Origin: Siphonodentalium dalli | Lineage: Eukaryota; Mollusca; Scaphopoda; Gadilida; Siphonodentaliidae | Assembly: GCA_032622095.1 (NCBI GenBank) | Contig: CP136065.1 | Location: 157,609,577-157,673,576, forward strand | DNA: 64,000 bases | Reading direction: 5' to 3' | In this document: one piece after another, positions 12,394 to 24,544 of the stretch | Layout of the letters: every line of letters begins with the position of its first letter | Position numbering within the stretch: position 1 is the stretch's first letter | The notes under the pieces: model-generated | Databases searched by the model: none | What the model saw: the letters and a program-made list of their open reading frames with translations, nothing else | Told to the model about the DNA's origin: nothing | Program-made: the position numbers and the translations under genes

Positions 12394-13487
12394 AAAGTGT
12401 CAATGACACTGAAGCTCAACGTGGAGAGGGTCTAATGGCAAATATTACAGTTAATGGAGCGATGGGGAATACAGAACGTTGATATGTTTAGGTAATACTA
12501 AACACCCATAGGATTTATAAAAAGTCATGAAAAGAGTAAAATCCAAGATGGCCGCTGGCGGCCGTCATGTGTTTTAACATAATTCGGAGAAAAAAATGGT
12601 AAGCTCCCATCTGGAGATCACCCAGAGGATCCATATGCAGTTTAGTGACGATTGGAAGAGGGATGTGGCATGTAGGGTGTGCCAAAGAATTTAATGATAC
12701 AAAGAGTAAAATCCAAGATGGCTGCTGGCGGCCATGTTTTTAACGAATTTCTGGGAAAATTTCCCATAGAGGTGAAAGTAAACACGACTGTACATTTTCA
12801 AAAAAATTCTCCAATAAATGGGACTGCATGGTGTGATGATGGATTCGCATTCCAAGATGGCTGCTGGCGCGGACATGTTTTTTTTAAAACGATTTTCGGG
12901 AAAAATCGATGTCTCCCATCTAGAGGTCACTGGCGGCCATGTTTTAAATGAATTGCAGAAAAAAACAAAACAATTGATGGCTCCCATCTAGTGGTCACCC
13001 AAAACATTCCTATGAAGTTTGGTGACATTCGGATGAGGAAATAATGTGGTCTGTAGGGTGTGCCAAAGGATTTGGTGATGCAAAGAGTAAAATCCAAGAT
13101 GGCTGCCGTCGGCCATGTTTTTCATCGAAATGTTTGTCAAATTCGATAGCTCCCATCTAGGAGTGTTCCCAAAAAATGGCTGTAAATTTTCAAAAATAAT
13201 TCTCCAATTAGTGCGGGATACAGGGTGTGCCAATGGATTCAAATTTGAAATCTAAGATGGCTGCTGGCTGTCATGTTTTTTTTAAACGAATTTCGGAAAT
13301 AATCAATCGCTCCCATCTGGAGGTCACCCCGAAGATCCATATGAAGTTTGGTGGTGATCGAATGAAAGATGTGACATGTAGGGTGTGCTAACGGAAATTA
13401 TTGACGGATGCACGCACGCATGTGCACGGACGGACGATCAACCCATGGCAATAGCTCAAACTTGACTTTGTCAAGTTGAGCTAAAAA
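12394..13487 (+). mobile_element. CAAGATGGC tandem-unit element, copy B
   Basis: The left end is AAGTGTCAATGACACTGAAGCTCAAC, which contains the perfect palindrome AGTGTCA-A-TGACACT. The right end is CAAACTTGACTTTGTCAAGTTGAGCTAAAAA, which can fold on itself. Between them are five to six diverged units built around AAATCCAAGATGGCTGCTGGCGGCCATGTTTTT, followed by CCCATCTxGxGGTCACCC. This is a non-autonomous element with conserved ends and a variable tandem core, like molluscan 'pearl'/Helentron-type elements. That assignment is an inference. Confidence 0.7.
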
Positions 13488-14700
13488 TGCTAATACCCCA
13501 TTATACTATCATATTAGCCAAATACGACCGAAAAAAAATTAAACAAATTCCGGTCTGATATCAAACATTCAAAATTGCATATCACAATTTCCGCATGAAT
13601 AACGAAATTTACAACAACAAAAAATGGTAAACAAGAACTGGACATTTCACCGAGACCGTTTAGTTGAACATAACATCAGTTATTTTACAGTTATAGGCCA
13701 TGTGAACATTCAAAGCTGCATGGAATGATTTTTTAATGAGCAAGTTGAATTGGCTCGGCTCGTTTGATGTGGAACTGCTCTGAGATAAGATGCGGCAATA
13801 ACCGGTGTAAACAAACTTATTATTGCGCACCAGTGTATTGCATCATCAACTACATTTGTCGGAATAGACACCTGTTTTCGTGCCGAGATTTATCTCCCAC
13901 TGGAACCATAATAACACCACAATATGAAATTTATTTGATAGCCCGCCAGATTAGACGGTGAACACGATGAATATCTTCAGATATGAGTTAATAGATGCCA
14001 CCAAAACTCCATATTTTGAACAACCTTTGGGAGTCGGTAGACAGAAATAATCGTACCCAATCGTGAGAGACAAATATCTTCCGGTTCCACTGACAGTCCC
14101 CTGGTGAGCATTGGGAAGTGAAGAATATCCGCTTGCCATCTGGAAAGCATCAGTTTCTTTAGCAATGATGTGTGTCAGTGTTTCGGTGTCGGGAGCCCAG
14201 TCAGTCTACGTCACAAGTATGGGATAAAAGGTGAAAACTGTACATTATTTAGGGGAATAGATTTATCTAGGTCGTAGGTTAATATAAGAAGCTCCATTGC
14301 CTGAAATAATCGCAGTTATTATCCGGTTTGAAACATGCAAGGTCTCTCCCCCCGGGCCCCGAAAATAACATAACGTTATCAACCTATAATATTTACCGAC
14401 GCGAATCTCTTACTTCTGGTATACATGTACCTTGTTTTCGTGCATTTTCCAACCAATATTGTAGTGTATAACATATTTCTTATATAAATTGAAAACCACA
14501 CAGGAAGGGTCCCAAATTGAACAAATTGTATCATTTAACAGAAAATAAACCAGTGCTTGCAATAGCTATAATTGCATCAATTTTCACAAGTCTCCAACAG
14601 TTTGAACATACCTAAATCAACGTTCAATAATCATGCACCCTCCATGTTCACATAATTAGCGCTCAGTACATTTCGCCATACCGTTTACGTGAACGTTTCT

Positions 14701-14754
14701 GATGTTCATAAACCAATAACTGGTCGACACTTCAGTTATTGGTTGATGAACATC
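14701..14754. repeat. 22-bp inverted repeat with 10-base loop
   Basis: GATGTTCATAAACCAATAAC-TG at 14701-14722 pairs with 14733-14754 with a single mismatch, around the loop GTCGACACTT. Confidence 0.85.
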
Positions 14755-14930
14755 GGAATCGCCTGCGTCACTTCAAGCCGATCTTGTGCACGCGCTCGCT
14801 GCGTGTTGATATTGGGAGACTGTGTTTGAATTTGAACAATATGTTTAATATTAATTGTTTTATTAGTTTATTTTTTTTCTTCAAATGATTACTGTTCAAT
14901 TAAAATGTATACTGCATGGTATACATTTAT

Positions 14931-15013
14931 AAGGAATGACTTGCATATCGATTGGGCTCATGGGTTTTAACCGGCAGAGTAATTAAACAAAGTTAATCGA
15001 TATGCAAGTATTT
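14931..15013. repeat. Fragment of palindromic MITE, 'AAGGAATGACTTGC' family
   Basis: It starts AAGGAATGACTTGCATATCG and contains GACCGGCAGAGTAATTAAA-like sequence shared with 50957-51110. ACTTGCATATCGATT and AATCGATATGCAAGT form a perfect terminal inverted pair. Confidence 0.65.
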
Positions 15014-15727
15014 TCTTAAATTAATAACCCCGGTGCAGAAAGATATCCACTTTAGGAAAACCACACTAAGGCCCACTCTTCCAATCACTCTTCATACATG
15101 GATTCTTTTCTGCCGTCTGCAACCAGATTATGGAATGTTTACGTCCTGAATTGAAAACACAGCAAAATCATTTGAATTATTAAATCACTACTAGATGCAG
15201 GAAAGCTAGCGCCTCAACGTAAGAAGTTCTTTTCACTTAAATTTTTGCTCAAATCGAAAAGCCCAAATTATTCAGACACAACTCCGACTCAAATGCAGCA
15301 GCCTTAATAAAGACCTCAATGAAAATCTTAAGAGAAAGCAACAAGTGTACATGTGGTGACATAGAAAGTGCAGGTCTACCCAAGATACAGTCAAATCAGA
15401 AATGAATGCTTCATGTCAATGGAAATTAAGAAATTCATGTCCAGTCACATAGTCCTGCTTGGGTCAAATTCTACCCCCTTAATACGAACTACAACATTTT
15501 GAAAGCAACACAAACTTTTGGAACCAGGAGTGGTAGGTTTTAGTTGTTTATTATGTATGAAAACTTATACTAATTCTAAATTGTATCCACAAATGATTAC
15601 CTTGATAACGATATGGCATATTTGTTTGATTCGGTGAATTTCCATCAGTCATAATTATTCCTAACGAAAGAACATTAAATTTAACAGTGAAAAAGATTCG
15701 GTAAATATCCATGAACACACGACAGTT

Positions 15728-15836
15728 GTAACACACACCCTCACACACACACCCACACACACACCCTCACCCTCACACACACCCTCACCCTCACACACAC
15801 CCTCACACACACACCCCCACAATTAAACCCTTGCAC

Positions 15837-15870
<34 letters not shown>

Positions 15871-15957
15871 CCTCACAAACACACTCTCTCTCTCTCCCTC
15901 TCTCTTTTTCTCCCTCTCACTCACTCTGTATCTCGCTCTCTCTCTCTCTATCTCTCT
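15728..15957. repeat. CA-rich then CT-rich microsatellite block
   Basis: (CA)n interspersed with CCCTCA units up to about 15885, then (CT)n interrupted by TTTTT and CA dinucleotides. Confidence 0.95.
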
Positions 15958-17055
15958 GACCTCAGCAGATTCATCAATTTTCTACGCTTATTAAATTCAT
16001 CATTATCATGTTATTCATATCTTGTCATTCATATCTTGTCCTCTTCAACTTGGTCTCTTGTCCTCCGCTCTTCTGATATAATCCATGTCTTTTTCTTTTC
16101 TGAGGAGATAACTCAACATAAGCGATGACTCGCTTGTTGTTAAATTCTCTCCACCCTCATATATTCTAAATCATGTCATAAATAAACATTTGTAAAAAAT
16201 GTTATATATTCGTTGAGGGTAGAATTAAATATTGTTTAAACCAAATTAATAACCACAAATACGTCTGCATAACAAACAACATTCGGTATAGTTGCCTTAG
16301 TGACACGACGTCACAGAGGATATAGCGTGGCATGTATTGTGTACCTTTAATCGGAACTTAATTCTGGATGTTCATTGTAGTATACTAGGTGAGTCAAGAT
16401 TTCTTGATAATTATTTTGGTTCTCTTGTCCGTGCGATATGCAGGGTTGCGATCTGGATGTTCGTATGTGATATTGGATCACGGCTCCTGCATTGCATGCA
16501 CACAGGTGCAGATACTCGGTTACGAGAATTATATTCTAACTTTCAGCAACTGCAGTTCCTTCGGGCCTTTTCCAAGGTTTAAACGCAAACCCGATTGTTA
16601 CAAACATCGACTCCACAGTGAATTATTGAATTGATCTTTGAATGATAAAAGGAAAATACTTGAATAATTTATTAATGCCCATAGCCGTAGAAACTATCGA
16701 AACCAACAGTTAGGTTGTTGTGATCGAGTAAGGATTGCCAATAACATGATGCAAGTGATAGCAATATATAGACTGAAACATGTCATATAGACACAGTCAT
16801 TGAGATTATATGTGCTCATACATTCCATAGATTATTGCAATAGGAAATTATGGTATCCTAATATTAATTATTTCAGGTAAGTAAGATTACTAGATAACAA
16901 AGTATTATAATTTATAAGCGTTTAGTGTGACCAATTTTGGTCCGATGGTCTTAAAATCAGTTTGATATCGGCATTAGACTGTATATATTGGTGACGATAT
17001 GGGCATTAATTAGAGAATATATAACAACTTTCATTTGAGACGTTTTGTTGCAGAT
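15958..17055. other. Intergenic, no gene seen
   Basis: Two overlapping open frames of 81 codons at 16337-16634 share the same bases in different frames and show no domain. Nothing else is supported. Confidence 0.35.
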
Positions 17056-18589
17056 AATGTTCAGTTACACCTACTTGTGACGTGTGTCTATAGACTATCA
17101 TAATACACTGGTACTGGTAGTGTCAGGTTAAGGTGTTAGGTGGGACAATCCTCCAATAGAAAAAGTTTATATAGTATATGGGTATAGTTTTTATGGAATG
17201 GAAATTTGAACCAAAAAAATAGGTTGAAATTATCCAGTATTTAGTGTACATACGTGTACTTAAATTGTTGTTTTTAAAGAAACAGTCAAATATTTTTGCA
17301 ACTTTTGTAATGAAATGACCATCAGATGGAACATTTCCAACCATTTATAGAAGAGTGTGCCAGCACCACGTGTACCTGGTATCGCCAAAGCGGGTGGTAT
17401 CGCCAAAACGGAGCATGTGGTTTTTGATTAATGGAGATAGCTCCCTCAGATGAAATATATTTATCGCCAAGATGAATGAAATATCCACTATTCAAAACAT
17501 ACTTTCATAAAGCGGAATGTTCCCTCAATGGTTAGTGATCATATCTTTTCTCTCACATTTAATGGAAATTCCGGCTCATTTCCGATTATATCATAAATAA
17601 TAGACACTTTATGACGTTAGGTAGTTTGTTTGTGACATAGTTGTCAGTCATTGACTAATAAGTGTATCGATAGAACAATATCTGTTTGGTTAACATTGAC
17701 ATTATCTACCTTTAGCGCGGTTCCCAAAAATACTCAGAATGACTTTGGGTTCTTAACTGTGAATTATACTTTGTTGAATTACTTTCAATTGTGTATTGAT
17801 GAGCGCCTTGTGTACATTCACATCCGAATGCCAACCACCCCAATGTTTATACATGGTGGTGTAGCTTGGTAAGCCCACGCTGGACACATGCGTTATATAG
17901 AAACAATGAAGAAGTGGCAGGCCCATACTCAGATGTGAACGCAGACAGCTACATTGTGGTCATATGTGCATGACCGTTTATCGTTACATAGAATCGTCAC
18001 ACTAGTTAGTATATGATAACTCTTGAACCAGCCATACATTGTTTAATATGTACCACTAAGCGACTTCTGTATATATATCCGATCATATAACTCGGTTTCA
18101 TTGTCGTGTAAAGGTCTACTCGAATACAAATAACCAGAAGTGTTCAAAAACGTCATGACTATCACAGCGCTGATACTATACAAACCCCAATTCGGTTAAC
18201 ACTAACCAAATATAAGGTTAGCTACAAGTATACATGAACGACAGAATTAACGTGCGTGTTCAAGGAATTACGTTATCATTCATTCGCCGTTTTTAATAAG
18301 CAAATTTTAATTCTCAGATGAATATTAAATTAATGTCAATTAAAATACATTCATAATATAGATGTATACAAAATGTTTGGAAAATATTATGGATTAATAT
18401 TTCATTAGATTCGTAGTCCAACGGACCAGTCTCCGATACACACGAAAACACGCGAAATCTCATCAGAACTCCAGAAGTGCTACGCATATTTACTGCACAG
18501 AATATCCGACGTTAACGACATCTTCATCCGTGACTTTGGCATCTATCTAGGCCGACAATGGTTCCACCAGATCGCGCGCATATTGAGAA

Positions 18590-18960
18590 CAATAAAACAA
18601 TAGTTAGAAATGGTAACGCCCTCAAGATCATATTATTAGGCATATATAAATTATAAAATATACTGGTTTCATGAATGCACACACCTCAGAATTCAGTTAA
18701 AACAACAAATTTTAATCCTTCAAATTATTACAACAACTTATCACTGAAGGTTTCTCATTCACCACACCAGAAAGCCTCTGAATGCGGACGAAATATCTAC
18801 TAGTAGGACATTTAGTCTACATCCAACTGAGACATACTTCATCAGTAATGCTAGCTGTTGTATTATGCATTGTGTTCCAGCAATAAAATCTCCGAGAGTG
18901 GCCCAGTCATATTGTTCACACCTAAATGAGACATCGGCGAAGATACATCCGCCTATACAT
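18590..18960 (+). repeat. Dispersed repeat, 'AGAAATGGTAGCGCCCTCAAG' family
   Basis: Second member of the family described at 3762-4215. It keeps AACGCCCTCAAGATCATATT, GGTTTCATGAATGCACAC and AGAGTGGCCCAG. The copy-2 counterpart is at 26140-26505. Confidence 0.65.
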
Positions 18961-20189
18961 AGGCCTACATCCTGATAAAAAGTCTATCGGTACGCAATAC
19001 CAACAACTTGACCGTAATAAGGAACGACACGTGGTATTGCATTCTTAGTTACTTCGGAATAGATTGTTTTATGGCTATCGAGGATATATCAAATAATGAA
19101 CAGATGCTAGTGTTTCTTGCATGCGTACCCGAAACTGTCAGTCGCCACGTAGAATCTGTTACTGACTTTATAACTTTTTTGACCAGAAGGACATTTCTAT
19201 TATGGACAACGTACGCGGAAATGGTACGGTAACGTCATTTGCACACACAGCCGCATTTTGGCACAATTTCAGAGTCCTCAACACCATCCGCATAGCGAAG
19301 GACAAATTTGTAATCTTGTGAAGCAATATATCTTTATTATCCTCCAAACAAAAAAGAAATGAAGAGTTAGATACTAATTCAAAACCAGTGGAAATATTTA
19401 CTGATTTGGGGATAAACCTGCGCTGGGATGACACACTATATACCGCATGCACAACATGCGCTCAATGCACACACACGATGCATTAATTGTCATGGCCACA
19501 GCAGGTCTTTATGTACGAATTTACTCTGCAACTTTTATTATACACGTACACATGCAAGTGAACTTCTCGCAGAAGGTCTTTGTAGGCGGGGTCTCTGACA
19601 CCAAATATATACCATACCATGTGACGTACTTAATTTCTATTTTTGGTTATATTTATCGTTGTATATTTTATATTATATATATGCAGTCATATATGTAAAT
19701 TTATTGTGATTTGTATTGTATTTAAATATTTACTGGCTCTCCAGCAATGGAGGAAATAAAGGAATATATATATATAATATAGCGTATTATTAATCAAAGT
19801 TACCCCATATATAGCTCCTATTTAAAAAAAAAATTGTACTCGTCAAAAATTATGTAGTTCATAAAAATACAGAGAAAACACAATACATTTATTATATGTG
19901 TTATACAATTTGATTAGTATCTATTATGATACGGTATATAGCATATGCAACGTGAGACATTTTGATTAATATTTTCTTATCGAAGGTCAAGGGTTATACT
20001 GAGTCATTATTTCGTGGGATAATCTGGATTCAGAATCCGAAACCGATTACGGGGCGGGGCTAAATCGAGATTACACGGATTCTAGGTCAGATTTTGAAAT
20101 CCACGTGGTCGCCGTTACTAGGTTTAATGTTCTCCCAGCGTCAAACATCGCTCATGTATTTGCCACAAGTATAATTTGTATCTTTTATT

Positions 20190-20690
20190 AGCGCGCGCCG
20201 CGTGTATACTGTTCTGCAAATTCTTGAAAGCTGTGGTCCGATGGGCATTTTATTTATAGATAATTGTTTATTCCGGTTTAAACGTCGAGCTGCGCGACCA
20301 GGAGGCCGAGTCCGGTAAAAGGTGTAGTTGGGAATTTCAATTTCGTTTATTGTCCTTTACATTATTAAGTCAATAATATTGATTTTTGGTTTGTGACAAG
20401 CTATGTCAATTACCAATAAAAGAAAATTAAAAGATAATTTGTAAGTCTTATATTTCAACTTTTATAGATATGTTTCGTTCTGCAGCCCACTGATGGTTGT
20501 GGTCGGAGACGGCCAAGTCGGCCGCCGGTTCGTTAATTAGGTGCTGGTTGTTATTGTTATTTTAACGGGATTCTGAGTTGGTCATTCGCGAAACCAATAT
20601 ATTTTATATTCTATAATTACAAGCATGGGTATATAATATATGATCTTGAGCGCGTTACCATTTCTGACTATGGTTTTCTTGTTTATATTG
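20190..20690. repeat. Composite of two dispersed repeats
   Basis: Positions 20240-20560 carry GAGTCCGGTAAAAGGTGTAG, TTTCAATTTCGTTTATTGTC and GTTCGTTAATTAGGTGCTG, all shared with the repeat at 1-660. Positions 20600-20690 are an inverted fragment of the family at 3762-4215. The counterpart lies at 27740-28240. Confidence 0.6.
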
Positions 20691-20859
20691 TTCATGTTTT
20701 TTTGTGAAAGTGTCATGATCTTCTTCTATGTGTATATACATGTCAACTAGTTAGCTGCCAATCCGACTTTTTCGAGTTAAAGTGTGTTTATTGATGACGG
20801 CAAGCATGTCTAACAGCTCCAGATATCCTGAATCAAATACAGAAGACGTTGTGGAGAAC

Positions 20860-21150
20860 ACACGAAACTGGTCAGTTGCACAGGGACATGGCGACAGGGG
20901 TTGTTTGGGGTGTCTCTGCCCCCCCCCCCCCCCCGAACTTTGGTAAATTTCCAATAGTTGGAAATGTCATGCCTGACACAACATTAGTTGGACATTAATT
21001 TGACACCATATAGGTTGAAATTGTTCTCATTGTTTGGTTTTCAAACCAGTAACATTTGGTAATTCTCCAATCTTAGGGTGTGCCAGGTTGGATATTTCCA
21101 GGGGGTGCAAATTGAATTCTGCTAACCTGATGGGAACCATCTAGCCGCGT
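20860..21150 (+). repeat. Dispersed repeat, 'TTGGAAATGTCATGCxTGACACAAC' family
   Basis: Shared with 28400-28690 (the duplicate), 43110-43560 and, more weakly, 57090-57300. A poly-C run (about 20921-20934) varies in length between the duplicate copies. Confidence 0.6.
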
Positions 21151-22369
21151 CCATAGAACTTGTACTTATATATTATATTAAATAAATTGACTGACATTTC
21201 CACTCTATAGTCATGCGATCCTAGAATAAGCTTTATATTTGTGTTTGTGGTTTTTGGGAGATGCAGCTCAGGTGCGATCGCATGACCACAACATTAGCTA
21301 CATTAGCTTTGTTTTCCAACTAATGCACAGCACGTTGGCCAAAAGGTGGCTGTGTTTCGGCACTACAGAGACTATTTTTGCAAAACGACTGCATTTAACG
21401 AAACAAAACATATTAAATATGACATTGTTATAAGACTAGATAGTACATACGTGTATCTGATAATCCATAGATATCATATAATCCAACTATTTCTTGAATA
21501 AGAAGGAACTAATAATTAGAAACAAAACAGAAGACATATCCATGCAGGTTCACTTGAATTAGGTCAATGGTGACGTTTTAAATCCGCCGAATTAGAAATC
21601 GACGTGCGTTCGAGCAGTATTTTATGGATGGAATTACGAAATGGACATGATGAAATTGACAAGAATTTTCTTCAAGTTCGCCATCAACCGAAGTGCTCCC
21701 ACAGCTTTACTATCAATAACATTATTATTTGGCTAATTTCAGTAAAATTCTCACCGTTTACACTCGATAACACAAATATGTCTCCGCATTTAGAATTCTT
21801 TGATATGGATCGTTTATATTCTGCAATAATTTGTACCTAAGGGACGGATTCTTATGTTTTATTGTGTGTTTAAACTGCGAGGTGGGGAAATCTCGGTTTG
21901 TTTACATTATGAATGTTCTGATTCCGGAACCAGAATCTAGCTGAATCCAGATTACGACGAAATAACGATTACGGTCTGTCTGTTTACTGATTCTGATCTG
22001 TTCGTTTACCGTACGGGGTGTAATTCGTAATCTGAATCCAGATTATCCCACGAAATAACGACTCTGGCGAAACACTATTGAAATATTTCGCAAAAAATAG
22101 TAAATGGTTTGATCTGGAAGAACCGACTGACATCGGGTGGGTAAATATTCCTGCATCGCGTGGGTGCACATATGTGTTGTCCGTTGTCTGTTTGCGATTA
22201 GAAACACAGATATTTCATATCATGTACGTACATGACTTTCCACGCATATTCCGTTTTAGCGACACCCTCCGCTTTGGCGATACCAGGTGCACGAGGGTGG
22301 TCTGATTGGACATTTCCAAGAGTTGGAAACATTGAGGTAACAGTTCCAACCCAGTGTGTGTGTGTGGAG

Positions 22370-22790
22370 GGGGGGGGGTGAATTTAGTGACGCTATCCCT
22401 CATAGTGGGCTAGCATAACTAAATTCACCCTATGGGAACCTCAATCTGCTTGGGCCTCCTATGCTATGGGAGACATAGACTCAGATTGAAGTTATCAAAT
22501 TTTGAATATTGTGATGTACACCCATTGGGAACCTCGATTATGCAGTGTGTCGTCTGCCAATTTGGGGACATTTTTTATATAGAGAAACTAAACCAAAAAA
22601 GAAATAGAATCTAAGTATCTATAGAAATTTGATAATAAAGAAACTTCCCAGAGAAGATGAGGCCTAAGCAGAATGAGGTCCCCAGAGGGTGAATTTAGTG
22701 ATGCTAGTCATTATATATAACGTCACTAACCCCACGCCCTGTGGACCTCATTCTGCAAATGACATGCATAGTGACACTATAATCAGGCTT
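22370..22790. repeat. Inverted-repeat element, 'GAGGTCCCCAGAGGGTGAAT' family
   Basis: Words such as GTGAATTTAGTGACGCTA and their inverted forms (CACTAACCCC ... GGACCTCATTCTGCA) bracket a body with ATTGGGAACCTCGATTATGC. The same family occurs at 29930-30330 and 60152-60536. Confidence 0.6.
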
Positions 22791-22801
22791 GATCACCAAC
22801 A

Positions 22802-23073
22802 CCAAAACAAACCTTTCGTTACCGAATACTCATTCACGAGTAGTTCCCTCAGGATTTTGTTCAGATAATAAGTTCAACAAACGACCATTGATGAACTTAT
22901 TATCTGAATATTTCCCACCAATGAATAAGAATCTTTCTGCACTTGTATTGTATTTCGCTTGTCTGTCGTCTACGTATATTTCTTGAACGTCCCTCCAAAT
23001 GGATAATAAACCATTCCAATGTGTACCTTTATATCTAGGTGCATGGGGAGTCCATTTAGTAAATAAAGGGTTA
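22802..23073 (+). mobile_element. piggyBac-type MITE copy (left end eroded)
   Basis: It contains ATACTCATTCACGAGTAGTTCCC, TCAGATAATAAGTTCAACAAA and GGATAATAAACCATTCCAATG and ends AAAGGGTTAA, as in the complete copy at 33635-33832. The left TTAA/CCCTTT end is degraded. The duplicate is at 30349-30620. Confidence 0.65.
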
Positions 23074-24444
23074 AGTCAAGACTAGTTCGACGGTTGACAA
23101 TGGTTGAAGTCGTAACATAGTCGCTTTGTAATTGATTTTGAGTTACCGTGCACATTGATCGCCCCTTTGTGGTGCCACTTGCGCCCCATAATTCACCACC
23201 ACACGTCACTGTCGGTCGATTTTCGCGATGAATGCGTCTCATTGTAGCTCAATTAAAGCCTCTTAAGTGCCGACAAACGATTGCCGTTTCCATTCATTGA
23301 ACCGACCCGTTCAAGAGTTTCTTTCTATTATACCTATGTTTATATACGTATGCGTCAAGTGCATATAAACTATACTCCGTATCATATAAGATTAGCAATC
23401 ATTACAATCAACTCATTCGTAATCCATAATGCCTTTTACGAAAACCCAACAAGAACACTCAAACTAATACTGAGAGTAAGAATGGTGTATGTTTTATAAA
23501 CGCTCTTTAACATTCACCGCCGATAGTAAAGGAGAACCTAAACGCTCTTTAAATTATCATTGGTTATATTTGGATTTTTTAGTCGCGCGATCAAAATGCA
23601 AAACATGATATAACTGCCTCTTTTGAAAGTCGATAAATGTTGTATATAATATAGTCTTATGGTATTATAATGAACGTAAATGATATATACATCACTGGTA
23701 TTATTTAATTATCTTGTGTGGGGGTGGCTTAGATGATTGAGTAATTTTCAGTTTTTACTCTAAAAATACCACATATTATGAAGAGCGTTTCTTCGTTTTG
23801 TACCAAATAGAGGACAATGTTAATTGAAGGGCTATAGCTTCTTAGTTTTGAATGCTTTTATACGTATTTTCACACTGGCATTTAGTTTTTCAAACTTTTT
23901 ATTTTACAAAAAATTCATTAAATAAATAAAAAAAAAAAATAGCATAAGCTCACTATTCTGCACTATTGGCTTATTTCAGAATAAAATTAATTTAATAAAA
24001 AAAATTAAATTAGCTCACCATTGGCTTATTTAAGAACTAAATAAGTCCAATATGAACCTATGTGAATATTCAGGTCCAATATGAACCTATTTACGAGGAT
24101 ATGTTGCAGCACCAGATGTACACTCTTTATATACTGAGTTTCACTGTGGCCCGCGCCCAGTCTGATAAATATCCAGACTCCATCTCATGAAATGAAACAC
24201 GGTCTAATTTTATTTAGACTGGCCGGCGCCATCCACCGGGTATCAATATCCAGGTCAATATGAACCTATTTGCACGAGAATATATTGACCAAATTTGGTG
24301 TGGTGACTCGAGGTACCCTGGTTATAACGACGTTAGTATTTCAAAATTAGTATTTTAAAAAATAAAATGAATAAATAACACTTTAAAATAAGCTCATTAT
24401 GGGATTATTTCAGAATGAAATAAGTCCAATATGAACCTATGTGA

Positions 24445-24544
24445 NNNNNNNNNNNNNNNNNNNNNNNNNNNNNNNNNNNNNNNNNNNNNNNNNNNNNNNN
24501 NNNNNNNNNNNNNNNNNNNNNNNNNNNNNNNNNNNNNNNNNNNN
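24445..24544. other. Assembly gap, 100 N
   Basis: Exactly 100 N, the conventional placeholder for a gap of unknown size. It lies exactly between the two duplicated blocks. Confidence 0.99.

Larger units (their letters stand above)
13488..15725. other. Intergenic, no gene supported
   Basis: It contains a hairpin at 14701-14754 and a palindromic fragment at 14931-15013, listed separately. Nothing else is recognised. Confidence 0.4.
17056..24444 (+). repeat. Large duplicated block, copy 1 (ends at the assembly gap)
   Basis: From AATGTTCAGTTACACCTACT at 17056 to CCAATATGAACCTATGTGA at 24444 it matches 24545-32004 in order and orientation, with scattered substitutions and indels. The block contains only dispersed repeats: the 18590-18960 repeat, 20190-20560 (family of 1-660), a TTGGAAATGTCATGCCTGAC repeat at 20860-21150, a GAGGGTGAATTTAGTGATGC inverted repeat at 22370-22790, and a piggyBac-type MITE at about 22802-23073. 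Open frames seen in both copies are kept open because the DNA is duplicated, so they are not evidence of genes. Confidence 0.95.
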